Below are positions 9,133 through 17,171 of a stretch of DNA of 64,000 bases, piece by piece. Source of the DNA: Xanthomarina sp035306605 (GTDB lineage Bacteria; Bacteroidota; Bacteroidia; Flavobacteriales; Flavobacteriaceae); NCBI GenBank assembly GCA_035306605.1, contig DATGNR010000027.1. One strand, 5' to 3'. Each line of letters starts with the position of its first letter. Position 1 is the stretch's first letter. The position numbers and the translations under genes were made by a program. Below the pieces are notes generated by a model, which was not told the origin of the DNA, made no database searches, and saw only the letters and a list, made by a program, of their open reading frames with translations.

Positions 9133-10035
9133 ATGTTTGGAAAGAAAAAAGAGACTCCTCAAATAGATAAGGAGCAATTAGAATTAATTAAAACTGCCCA
9201 AAAACGTATTAAGCAAAAACGAAGACTATACATTCATTTTGTATTGTTTTTAATTGGATCCCTTGCTTTCATAGTTGCTAATTTAGGTTTTAATGTGGGC
9301 GAAGCAGTCAATCCTTTTGGAATTAACTGGTTTGTATATGCCATTATTGCTTGGTTTTTAATATTACTATATCACGCTTTCAATGTATATTTTACAAATA
9401 AGTTTTTAGGTGAAACTTGGGAAAAAGAACAGCTTAACAAATTAGTAGCTTTACAAAAGGAACGAATTGCCAAATTAAAGCAAAAAATAGAAAAAGAAAA
9501 TCCGCTTCCAACTGAAAACACAATAAAACTGCCCAAACCTAAGAATTCTGAAATAACATTAATAGTTGCTGCAGGAGAAAACGACGCCATTGGTAAAGAC
9601 AACCAATTAATTTGGCATTTAAGTGATGACCTAAAACGTTTCAAAACTCTTACTAACGGCCATCATATTATTATGGGAAGAAAAACATTTGAGAGTTTTC
9701 CTAAACCATTACCAAATAGAACACATATAGTTATTTCTAGGCAAGCAGATTATCAAGTTCCTGCAGGAGTTATTGTAGTAAGTAATTTAGAAGATGCCTT
9801 CGATGCCTCTAAATCAGACAAACAGCCATTTGTAATTGGTGGAGGAGAAATTTACAAACAAGCCATGGCTTTCGCAGATAAAATAGAACTTACTAGAGTT
9901 CATGAAAGTTTCGATGCTGACACATTTTTCCCTAAAATAGACCCAACTATTTGGAAGGAAGTTAGCAAAACCAGTCATACAAAAGACGAAAAACACCCCC
10001 ATGATTTCTCGTTTATAACTTATGTAAGAGCATAA
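9133..10035 (+). CDS. folA: 2TM-domain / dihydrofolate reductase fusion
   Basis: 300 residues, nearly twice the length of a normal dihydrofolate reductase. Residues 31-53 and 64-87 are two membrane helices in the pattern of the Bacteroidota 2TM domain. A Lys/Glu-rich linker (about 92-137) leads to a complete DHFR domain (138-300). It has WHLSDDLKRFK with Asp166 at the acid position, MGRKTFESFP at 181, and the cofactor loop VIGGGEIY at 234-241. The enzyme reduces dihydrofolate to tetrahydrofolate and pairs with ThyA upstream. The fusion implies the enzyme is tethered to the inner face of the cytoplasmic membrane. The frame is continuous with no sign of an assembly join. Confidence 0.9.
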   Translation: MFGKKKETPQIDKEQLELIKTAQKRIKQKRRLYIHFVLFLIGSLAFIVANLGFNVGEAVNPFGINWFVYAIIAWFLILLYHAFNVYFTNKFLGETWEKEQLNKLVALQKERIAKLKQKIEKENPLPTENTIKLPKPKNSEITLIVAAGENDAIGKDNQLIWHLSDDLKRFKTLTNGHHIIMGRKTFESFPKPLPNRTHIVISRQADYQVPAGVIVVSNLEDAFDASKSDKQPFVIGGGEIYKQAMAFADKIELTRVHESFDADTFFPKIDPTIWKEVSKTSHTKDEKHPHDFSFITYVRA

Positions 10036-10059
10036 AATTCAATTATAAAACAACTAAAA

Positions 10060-11337
10060 GTGAAACTAAAAAGGAAAAGGCAATTAGTTACATACTTAAA
10101 CCTTTTAGATCAACCTATTCGATTTAATCCTTTTGTTTTTAGTAGAAAGTTTCTACTATGGGCTTTACTGGGGCTGTTTGGTGGAATTATTGCTGGTTTA
10201 TATTGGATAACCTTAGAGTTTATTACTCATCAACTTGCTTACTTTCAAGGCTGGTTGGTAATTCCAACTATGGCTATTTCCGGGCTATTAGTCGGTTTAA
10301 TTATTCATTTTATTGGAGATCCAGGAGAAATTCAATTAATAGTAAACAACATCCGTTTCAAGAAAGGAAAATTAGATCCTAAAAATAATCCATCCATGCT
10401 TTTGTCTTCCTTACTATGTATTGGTTCTGGAGGAAGTCTGGGTCCAGAAGCCCCATTAGTTCAGGTAATAGGGTCATCTGGAACGTGGCTTGGGAAAATT
10501 TTTAGATTGAAAGGCGAAGACTTGAGGTCTATGAGTATTGCCGGAATGGCATCTGGATTTACAGCCATGTTTGGCGCACCTTTAGGAGGCAGCTTGTTTG
10601 CTCTAGAGATTTTACATCACGAACACGCTGTGGAATATTACAAAGCTATTATGCCAGCATTTGTTGCTAGTTGTTTTAGTTATTTAGTTTTCGCATTAAT
10701 AACACAGTTAGATCTTGGAGCACTTTGGGTTTTACCAACATATGAAATGCTAAATAAGTTCGATTTTTTATATGCCGTATTTTTTGCGGTTATTGCCACT
10801 TGTTTTGGATGGATTTTTATTTTCTGCACTAAGTTTCTCAAAAATACTTTTGAAAAACTACAAGTTCCAATTTATATAAAAACCTTAATTGGCGGTATTT
10901 TACTTGGTATAATCGTTTTTTATGTACCAATTACTAGGTATTTTAGTCATTACGAACTTTCTACTCTATTATCAAGCGATTTTACTATCCAAATGTTGGT
11001 TGCTATTTTATTTTTAAAAATATTAGCTATTTCTATTACCGTTACATCCGGATGGCGAGGAGGGTTTATAATTCCGTTATTTTTTACAGGAGCTACTTTA
11101 GGCTTAATAATACATCATTTTATTCCCTCTATAAGTTTATCACTTACCATAGTTAGTTGTATGGCCGCCATAAATGCTTGCGTAACTAGAACACCCATGA
11201 GTACAACCATTTTATTAGCAACTTTAACTGGATTTTCATATTTTATTCCTATTCTATTTGCTAGTTTAACTGGGTACTTTTTGGCTCCGAAAATTCCATT
11301 TATTTCAACACAGTTGAAGAGTGAGGACGAAGAATAG
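10060..11337 (+). CDS. ClC-family chloride channel / transporter
   Basis: 425 residues with about 10-12 membrane helices. The family selectivity segment GSLGPEAPLVQVIG places the gating glutamate at Glu130, as in GREGP of the E. coli exchanger, so a Cl-/H+ exchanger is plausible. The second signature appears as GGFIIPLFF. The start is a GTG at 10060, 25 nt after folA, giving MKLKRKRQLVTYL; no ATG fits. There are no CBS domains at the C-terminus. It probably helps acid or volume homeostasis. A TTG- or ATG-initiated form further in is less likely since the basic N-terminus precedes helix A as in homologues. Confidence 0.9.
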   Translation: MKLKRKRQLVTYLNLLDQPIRFNPFVFSRKFLLWALLGLFGGIIAGLYWITLEFITHQLAYFQGWLVIPTMAISGLLVGLIIHFIGDPGEIQLIVNNIRFKKGKLDPKNNPSMLLSSLLCIGSGGSLGPEAPLVQVIGSSGTWLGKIFRLKGEDLRSMSIAGMASGFTAMFGAPLGGSLFALEILHHEHAVEYYKAIMPAFVASCFSYLVFALITQLDLGALWVLPTYEMLNKFDFLYAVFFAVIATCFGWIFIFCTKFLKNTFEKLQVPIYIKTLIGGILLGIIVFYVPITRYFSHYELSTLLSSDFTIQMLVAILFLKILAISITVTSGWRGGFIIPLFFTGATLGLIIHHFIPSISLSLTIVSCMAAINACVTRTPMSTTILLATLTGFSYFIPILFASLTGYFLAPKIPFISTQLKSEDEE

Positions 11338-11495
11338 TAATGAATGTTTAAAAAATAGAATGAACGGATTGTATTGTTATATAAACAGAAACTTTTTAAG
11401 ACTAGTATTTTAATGGATTTGGAATTATCAACCTTACAACAAAACAACTTTACAAGAACATACTAGCATCTCCTATTTTTTCCTAATTTTACAGC

Positions 11496-13046
11496 ATGAT
11501 AAAAGAGCTTCAGCTACGCATTAGTTTAAAAGAAGAAGAAATTCCTAATATTCTTTTAATAAAATCTGCCGAAAATTTAGGCATGTCCAGGGATAAAATC
11601 TCTGGAGTAAAAGTTCTCCGTAAGTCTATCGATGCCCGAAAACCTAAAATAATTTTAAATTATAAGGTAGCTGTTTATATAAATGAACCGGTTCCAAAAA
11701 CTTCTGAATACACTTTCGATTATAAAGATGTTTCAAAAGCAAAACCTGTTCATATTATAGGTTTTGGACCAGCTGGCATGTATGCGGCATTACGATGTAT
11801 TGAGTTGGGGTTTAAACCTATTGTTCTAGAACGCGGAAAAAATGTTCAAGACAGGCGTAGAGATTTAAAAGCTATCAACCAAAACCATTTTGTAAACGAG
11901 GACTCAAATTATTGTTTTGGTGAAGGTGGGGCTGGAACGTATAGCGATGGGAAATTATACACAAGAAGTTTAAAACGTGGTGATGTTAGGAGAATTTTTG
12001 AAAACCTAGTATTTCATGGTGCCACAGATCAGATTTTAGTTGATGCACACCCACATATTGGAACTAACAAACTTCCAAAAGTAGTTACTAATGTTCGTGA
12101 AACCATTATAAAACATGGTGGTGAAGTCCATTTTGAAACTCGTGTTACCGATTTTAAAATCAAGAACAATAAAATATACGCCATCCAATTATTAAATGGT
12201 GATGAACTAGCTGCAGATCGTGTAATTCTTGCAACAGGTCATTCGGCTAGAGACATTTTCTACTTATTACACAAAAAAAATATTGCCATAGAAGCAAAGT
12301 CGTTTGCTATGGGAGTCCGTGTGGAACATCCACAGCACATAATAGATTCTATTCAATATCATTGTTCTGGAAAAAGAGATGAACTACTTCCAGCAGCCTC
12401 TTATAGCTTAGTGCAACAAGTAAATAACAGAGGTGTTTATTCATTCTGCATGTGTCCAGGAGGATTTATTGTACCAGCAGCTACTGCCAATGGAGAAGTT
12501 GTTGTAAATGGAATGTCGCCATCAAAACGAAACAATCTTTTTGCAAATTCGGGTATCATTGTAGAACTGAATGTAGAAAAGGACTTTCCTTCCTACGAAC
12601 ATTTTGGCGTATTAAAAGGCTTAGAATATCAAAAGGATTTAGAGCGATTAGCCTTCACTGCTGGAGGTAGAACACAAACTGCACCAGCGCAACGATTAAC
12701 AGATTTTGTTGAAGGAAAATTATCAACAGATTTAAATCCAACATCGTATCAGCCAGGACTAAAGTCAGCCCCTTTACATTCACTTCTACCAAAACTAATT
12801 GGTGGTAGTTTACGTCAAGGATTTAAAGCTTTTGGTGACAAAATGAAAGGTTATTACACTTCCGAAGCCAACATAGTTGGTGTAGAAAGCAGAACCTCAT
12901 CCCCTATTAGTATTCCTAGAAATGAAAATCTAGAACATCCAGAAATAGAAGGTCTATTCCCTTGTGGTGAAGGTGCTGGTTATGCGGGAGGTATTGTTTC
13001 TGCAGCCATGGATGGAGAAAGATGTGCCGAAGCTGCGTGTAAGTAA
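11496..13046 (+). CDS. FAD-dependent dehydrogenase (COG2509 type)
   Basis: 516 residues. An N-terminal domain of about 80 residues precedes a dinucleotide-binding fold, IIGFGPAGMYAALR, with GxGxxG at 89-94 and the ribose-binding acidic residue in VLERG. A second FAD contact is the C-terminal FPCGEGAGYAGGIVSAAMDGERCAE. The arrangement matches the uncharacterised FAD-dependent dehydrogenases found across Bacteroidota and Firmicutes; the substrate is unknown. A 158-bp gap separates it from the ClC gene, so it likely has its own promoter. fabD follows after 138 bp with its own -7 element. Confidence 0.88.
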   Translation: MIKELQLRISLKEEEIPNILLIKSAENLGMSRDKISGVKVLRKSIDARKPKIILNYKVAVYINEPVPKTSEYTFDYKDVSKAKPVHIIGFGPAGMYAALRCIELGFKPIVLERGKNVQDRRRDLKAINQNHFVNEDSNYCFGEGGAGTYSDGKLYTRSLKRGDVRRIFENLVFHGATDQILVDAHPHIGTNKLPKVVTNVRETIIKHGGEVHFETRVTDFKIKNNKIYAIQLLNGDELAADRVILATGHSARDIFYLLHKKNIAIEAKSFAMGVRVEHPQHIIDSIQYHCSGKRDELLPAASYSLVQQVNNRGVYSFCMCPGGFIVPAATANGEVVVNGMSPSKRNNLFANSGIIVELNVEKDFPSYEHFGVLKGLEYQKDLERLAFTAGGRTQTAPAQRLTDFVEGKLSTDLNPTSYQPGLKSAPLHSLLPKLIGGSLRQGFKAFGDKMKGYYTSEANIVGVESRTSSPISIPRNENLEHPEIEGLFPCGEGAGYAGGIVSAAMDGERCAEAACK

Positions 13047-13155
13047 AGTTTCAATAGAAAATAAGAATTTACTTTTCCACAAACAAAATAATAGATGGAT
13101 CAGAGCCACTTTTATTACCGCATCTATGGAATACTGAAAACTAATATTTAATTCC

Positions 13156-13163
13156 TATTTTTG
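13156..13163 (+). promoter_or_regulatory. -7 promoter element for fabD
   Basis: TATTTTTG, an exact TAnnTTTG match, ending 21 nt before the fabD ATG at 13185. It gives a very short leader, as is usual in Flavobacteriia. No good TTG is seen at -33. Confidence 0.5.
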
Positions 13164-13184
13164 CAGCACTAAAATTAAAAATAC

Positions 13185-14078
13185 ATGAACGCATTTATAT
13201 TTCCAGGTCAGGGCGCACAGTTTTCAGGTATGGGTTTAGACCTTTACGAGAATTCTACTTTAGCACAAGAATTGTTTGAACAAGCCAACAGTATTTTAGG
13301 CTTTTCAATTACAGATGTGATGTTTCAAGGATCGGCTGAAGATTTAAAAGAAACAAAAGTAACTCAGCCTGCAATCTTCTTACATTCAGTAATTTTATCT
13401 AAAACTTTAGGAGATAGTTTTAAACCAGATATGGTGGCTGGACATTCTCTTGGAGAGTTTTCTGCATTAGTAGCAAATGGTACATTAACCTTTGAAGACG
13501 GATTAAAACTAGTTTCAAAACGTGCTATAGCCATGCAAAAAGCTTGCGAACTTCAACCAAGCACAATGGCTGCTGTTTTAGGTTTAGAAGACAATATAGT
13601 TGAAAAAATATGCGCCAATACTGAAGGAGTTGTTGTAGCTGCAAATTACAACTGTCCTGGACAACTAGTTATTTCAGGAGAAGTAGAAGCTGTCAACAAA
13701 GCGTGTGAAGCCTTGAAAGAAGCAGGAGCTAGACGTGCTCTAGTACTTCCTGTAGGTGGTGCGTTTCATTCGCCTTTAATGGAACCTGCTAGAGAGGAAT
13801 TGGCTGCAGCAATAGAAAACACGTTTTTCAACAAACCAAACTGCCCAATTTATCAAAATGTAACAGCTTCTGCAGTAGTAGATGCGGTAGCAATTAAAAC
13901 CAACTTAATTTCGCAATTGACTGCTCCTGTAAAATGGACACAATCTGTACAGCAAATGATTACCGATGGAGCTACTTTATTTACTGAAGTTGGTCCAGGA
14001 AATGTTTTGCAAGGCTTGGTGAAAAAAATTAATAGAGAAGCACAAACAGCTGCGGCTAATTATACAAAAGAAGCTTAA
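13185..14078 (+). CDS. fabD: Malonyl-CoA:ACP transacylase
   Basis: 297 residues. It moves malonate from CoA to acyl carrier protein for fatty-acid synthesis. The N-terminus FIFPGQGAQFSGMG, nucleophile Ser88 in GHSLGEFSAL and His195 in GGAFHSPLM are all present, as is the end motif TEVGPGNVLQGLVKKI. Its stop codon overlaps the lspA start by one base (TAATG), indicating translational coupling. A fabD-lspA pair is common in this family although the two functions are not biochemically linked. Confidence 0.96.
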   Translation: MNAFIFPGQGAQFSGMGLDLYENSTLAQELFEQANSILGFSITDVMFQGSAEDLKETKVTQPAIFLHSVILSKTLGDSFKPDMVAGHSLGEFSALVANGTLTFEDGLKLVSKRAIAMQKACELQPSTMAAVLGLEDNIVEKICANTEGVVVAANYNCPGQLVISGEVEAVNKACEALKEAGARRALVLPVGGAFHSPLMEPAREELAAAIENTFFNKPNCPIYQNVTASAVVDAVAIKTNLISQLTAPVKWTQSVQQMITDGATLFTEVGPGNVLQGLVKKINREAQTAAANYTKEA

Positions 14079-14575
14079 TGAAATTATCTCGAAATACATT
14101 CATTGTTCTTCTTATTATAGTAAATATTGCTCTAGATCAAATTACTAAGGTTTTAACACGTCTTTATGTTGTTCCTGGAAGCGAAACTCCTATAATTGGA
14201 AATTTATTTACATTACATAATGTAGAGAATGCAGGTGCATTTCTTGGTATGGGAAGTGATTTAAATCCTACTTTAAGAATTGTCTTTCTCTTGCTTTTAC
14301 CAATACTAGTATTAGGATATGTAACAGTTCATATAATTAGAAACAAGGAACTAGACAAACTATCTTTAATAGGATTCTGCTGTATAGTTGGAGGAGGAAT
14401 TGCTAACGTTTACGATAGAATAGTATATGGATCTGTAACAGATTTCTTCCACATTGATTTAGGAGGAGTTTTTAGAACTGGAATTTTCAATTTTGCTGAT
14501 ATGTCAGTCATGCTAGGACTTGGACTTCTTTTATATGCTGGATTTAAAACACGAAAAGAAACAAAAACTACATAA
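14078..14575 (+). CDS. lspA: Lipoprotein signal peptidase (signal peptidase II)
   Basis: 165 residues with four membrane helices. It cleaves prolipoproteins before the lipidated cysteine. Family motifs are present: NVENAGAFLG near residue 48, GGGIANVYDR near 105, and the two catalytic aspartates Asp122 (TDFF) and Asp141 (FNFADMSV). The ATG overlaps the fabD stop by one base. A strong terminator follows within a few bases. One likely substrate in this window is the lipoprotein at 18552. Confidence 0.95.
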   Translation: MKLSRNTFIVLLIIVNIALDQITKVLTRLYVVPGSETPIIGNLFTLHNVENAGAFLGMGSDLNPTLRIVFLLLLPILVLGYVTVHIIRNKELDKLSLIGFCCIVGGGIANVYDRIVYGSVTDFFHIDLGGVFRTGIFNFADMSVMLGLGLLLYAGFKTRKETKTT

Positions 14576-14610
14576 AAAAAGCCTCTATTTTTAGAGGCTT
14601 TATTTTTTTA
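14574..14610. terminator. Bidirectional intrinsic terminator
   Basis: GCCTCTA (14581-14587) pairs with TAGAGGC (14592-14598) around a TTTT loop, with an A-run before and a T-run after. It ends lspA rightwards and the 63-codon gene leftwards, the two being convergent. Confidence 0.88.
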
Positions 14611-14799
14611 TCTTGCTAGATTACAAGCTTCGCAATCTTTAACTTCACCATAATAGGTTTCTCGATATTTGTGAATTGTTTTGATTGGAATGCTCAAAAA
14701 CGTTTTCCGAATATAAGTTACTTTTGTAAGTAACTCTCCCATTTTAGGTGTATACCTTTTCTCTTCTTTTGTTTCTCTTTGTACTGTAATCAATTTCAT
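14608..14799 (-). CDS. Small conserved protein with CxxC end
   Basis: 63 residues when started at the ATG at 14799 (MKLITVQRETKEEKRYTP). The frame stays open up to 14880, but a promoter-like TTACTTTG on the minus strand (14821-14828) lies inside that longer version, so the shorter start fits better. The protein is basic, predicted soluble, and ends YYGEVKDCEACNLAR, with a Cys-x2-Cys pair that could bind a metal. Similar short proteins occur next to galE or lspA in flavobacteria as far as I recall; the function is unknown. Its stop lies within the shared terminator. Confidence 0.6.
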   Translation of the reverse strand: MKLITVQRETKEEKRYTPKMGELLTKVTYIRKTFLSIPIKTIHKYRETYYGEVKDCEACNLAR

Positions 14800-14910
14800 G
14801 TTTTCCGTTATCATTTTGCACAAAGTAACGAATTTTATTGGCCAATTCCAAATAAAACAACCTAAAGCATTGATAATCAATATCGATTCCTCAATCCACT
14901 AATAGATGGC

Positions 14911-14938
14911 TTGATTTATTATCAGATTACTACTTTTG
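14911..14938 (+). promoter_or_regulatory. Orphan consensus promoter facing the galE 3' end
   Basis: TTG (14911-14913), 17 bp, then TACTTTTG (14931-14938), a full match to the Bacteroidota consensus. It points rightwards into galE, which is on the other strand, and no rightward gene exists until 17172. It could make an antisense or small RNA, or be a chance match. Confidence 0.35.
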
Positions 14939-14967
14939 TAGTCTATTTCTTAAAGAATCCTCATTTT

Positions 14968-15990
14968 TTAGGAATTAGCAATTTTTTGTTCCCACTTCCA
15001 TGCAGAACGCATAGCATCTTCAAGCGTTAATTGAGACATCCAACCTAATTCTTCGTTTGCCTTTTGGGTATCAGCATAAACTGAAACCACGTCGCCTTCT
15101 CTTCTTTCAGCTATTCGATAATTTAATTTTTCACCAGAAACACGTTCAAATGCCTGAATAACTTCCAACACAGAACTTCCTGTTCCTGTTCCTAAATTAA
15201 AGACTTCATAATTGGTCTTATTATTTTTATCTAAAAGTCTTCCTAGAGCAATTACATGGGCTTTTGCTAAATCTACAACATGAATATAGTCTCGAATACA
15301 CGTACCATCAATAGTTGGATAATCATCACCAAAAACAGATAACTGTTCTCTTTTTCCAATTGCAGTTTGAGTAATAAATGGAACTAAGTTTTGAGGAATT
15401 CCTAAAGGCAATTCACCAATTAAAGCTGTTTCATGAGCTCCAATAGGGTTAAAATATCTTAAAGAAATAGCGTTAAAATTAGTCGAAATTTTGCAAAGGT
15501 CCTTAATAATCTCTTCTCCTATTTGTTTAGAGTTTCCATAAGGTGAAATGGCTGGTTTTATAGGTGCCGATTCATTAATAGGTAAGGAATCCGGCTCTCC
15601 ATAAACCGTACACGATGAACTAAATATAAAGTTTGTCGTCTCTAATTTATTATATTCCCGAAGTAAATAAACTAATGTATTGACATTGTTTTCATAATAC
15701 ATTAAAGGCTCATTAACACTTTCATTTACAGCTTTACTTGCAGCAAAGTGTATAACACCATCTATATTATTGTGTTTCTGAAAAAAGTCTTGAACTAGAT
15801 TTCTCTCTTTTAAGTCTATGTTTAAAAACTCAGGTTTTTTTCCGGTAATTGACGAAATTCCATCTAAAACTTCTATAGAAGAGTTGGAAAGATTATCAAT
15901 AATTACTACATCAAAACCTTTATTTTGAAGTTCAACAACGGTGTGAGAGCCTATAAAACCAAGACCTCCTGTAACTAAAATTTTAGCCAT
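14968..15990 (-). CDS. galE: UDP-glucose 4-epimerase
   Basis: 340 residues, extended SDR family. It interconverts UDP-glucose and UDP-galactose for surface polysaccharide and galactose metabolism. NAD site GGLGFIGSH (residues 8-16) and catalytic Tyr151/Lys155 in SPYGNSKQ are present, as is the substrate loop RYFNPIGAH. Length is typical of GalE. It overlaps the upstream aminotransferase gene by 8 bp, so the two form an operon. A related epimerase specificity (for example UDP-GlcNAc) cannot be excluded. Confidence 0.92.
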   Translation of the reverse strand: MAKILVTGGLGFIGSHTVVELQNKGFDVVIIDNLSNSSIEVLDGISSITGKKPEFLNIDLKERNLVQDFFQKHNNIDGVIHFAASKAVNESVNEPLMYYENNVNTLVYLLREYNKLETTNFIFSSSCTVYGEPDSLPINESAPIKPAISPYGNSKQIGEEIIKDLCKISTNFNAISLRYFNPIGAHETALIGELPLGIPQNLVPFITQTAIGKREQLSVFGDDYPTIDGTCIRDYIHVVDLAKAHVIALGRLLDKNNKTNYEVFNLGTGTGSSVLEVIQAFERVSGEKLNYRIAERREGDVVSVYADTQKANEELGWMSQLTLEDAMRSAWKWEQKIANS

Positions 15991-17116
15991 TTATATATTC
16001 TATAATTTTAGATGCAATAAATTCAATTTGTTCATCATCTAGTTCAGTATGCATTGGTAACGAGATTACATCCTTTACTAATTGGTTTGTAACTACAAAA
16101 TCAGATTCATTGTAACGAGAATCCTGATAAGCTTTTTGTTTGTGCAGTGGAATTGGGTAATATACTCCACAAGGAATATCGTTTTCGTTTAAAAACTTTA
16201 CTAGCCCATCCCTATCAACTCCATTTAACTTCAATGTGTATTGATGAAACACGTGGTTATCTGGAGTACCATACTCAAATGGTGTAGATATTTTATCTAT
16301 ATTTTTAAAAGCGGCGTTATATTTATTTGCAGCCTCTCTCCTAGCTTTATTGTAGTTATCCAAATGTTTTAATTTAACATCTAAAACTGCTGCTTGAATA
16401 GAATCTAATCTAGAATTCACACCAACCACATCATGATGATAGCGCTCGTACATACCATGATTAACAATTCCTCTAATCATATGTGCTAGATCATCGTCGT
16501 TGGTAAAAATGGCTCCTCCATCTCCATAACAACCTAGGTTTTTAGAAGGAAAGAAGGAAGTTGAAGCTACGTGACCAATAGTTCCCGATTTGGCTTTTTT
16601 ACCATTACTAAATGTATAAGTTGCGCCAATTGCCTGAGCATTATCTTCAATAACATATAAATTATGCTCTTTAGCTAAATCCATAATTTCCTCCATATTG
16701 GCACACTGTCCGAATAAATGTACAGGAACAATAGCCTTAGTCTTTGGCGTTATGGCATTTTTTATAGCCTCAATATTTATATTAAAATCATCCGGATTAA
16801 CATCAACTAAAACCGGAGTTAATTGCAACAACGCGATAACCTCAACAGTTGCTGCGAAGGTAAAATCGGCAGTTATAACCTCATCCCCTGGTTTTAAACC
16901 TAGTCCCATCATGGCAATTTGCAATGCATCTGTACCATTAGCACATGGAATAACGTGCTTAACGCCTAAATAGTTTTCAAGATTTTTTTGAAACTCATGA
17001 ACCTTTGGTCCATTAATGAAAGATGTGTTTTCAATTACTTCTTGAATATCAAGATTAACAGCATCTTTTATAGCCTTATACTGACCTTTAAGGTCAACCA
17101 TTTGAATTTTTTTCAT
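15983..17116 (-). CDS. DegT/DnrJ/EryC1/StrS-family sugar aminotransferase
   Basis: 377 residues from the ATG at 17116 (MKKIQMVDLKGQYKAI); the upstream extension to 17185 would overlap the divergent Kdo transferase gene and lacks family similarity. PLP enzyme of type I fold, with the Schiff-base Lys192 in FFPSKNLGCYGDGGAIFTND, Asp158 and Gln161 in IEDNAQAIGA. It aminates a nucleotide-linked keto-sugar, probably for LPS or O-antigen. The exact sugar is unknown, although WecE- or WlbE-like activity is plausible. Two CAAAATTA blocks (17123 and 17131; TAATTTTG on the minus strand) sit just upstream as a promoter. Confidence 0.88.
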   Translation of the reverse strand: MKKIQMVDLKGQYKAIKDAVNLDIQEVIENTSFINGPKVHEFQKNLENYLGVKHVIPCANGTDALQIAMMGLGLKPGDEVITADFTFAATVEVIALLQLTPVLVDVNPDDFNINIEAIKNAITPKTKAIVPVHLFGQCANMEEIMDLAKEHNLYVIEDNAQAIGATYTFSNGKKAKSGTIGHVASTSFFPSKNLGCYGDGGAIFTNDDDLAHMIRGIVNHGMYERYHHDVVGVNSRLDSIQAAVLDVKLKHLDNYNKARREAANKYNAAFKNIDKISTPFEYGTPDNHVFHQYTLKLNGVDRDGLVKFLNENDIPCGVYYPIPLHKQKAYQDSRYNESDFVVTNQLVKDVISLPMHTELDDEQIEFIASKIIEYING

Positions 17117-17122
17117 ACCGTG

Positions 17123-17138
17123 CAAAATTACAAAATTA
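17123..17138 (-). promoter_or_regulatory. Tandem -7 elements for the aminotransferase-galE operon
   Basis: Two exact TAATTTTG elements in tandem on the minus strand (17123-17130 and 17131-17138). They lie so close to the ATG at 17116 that the mRNA would be leaderless or have a leader of about 9 nt. A TTG 20 bp upstream of the nearer element (near 17151) could be its -33 box. Confidence 0.45.
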
Positions 17139-17171
17139 GTATACGTTAACCAATGAAATTTTATCAAAGAA

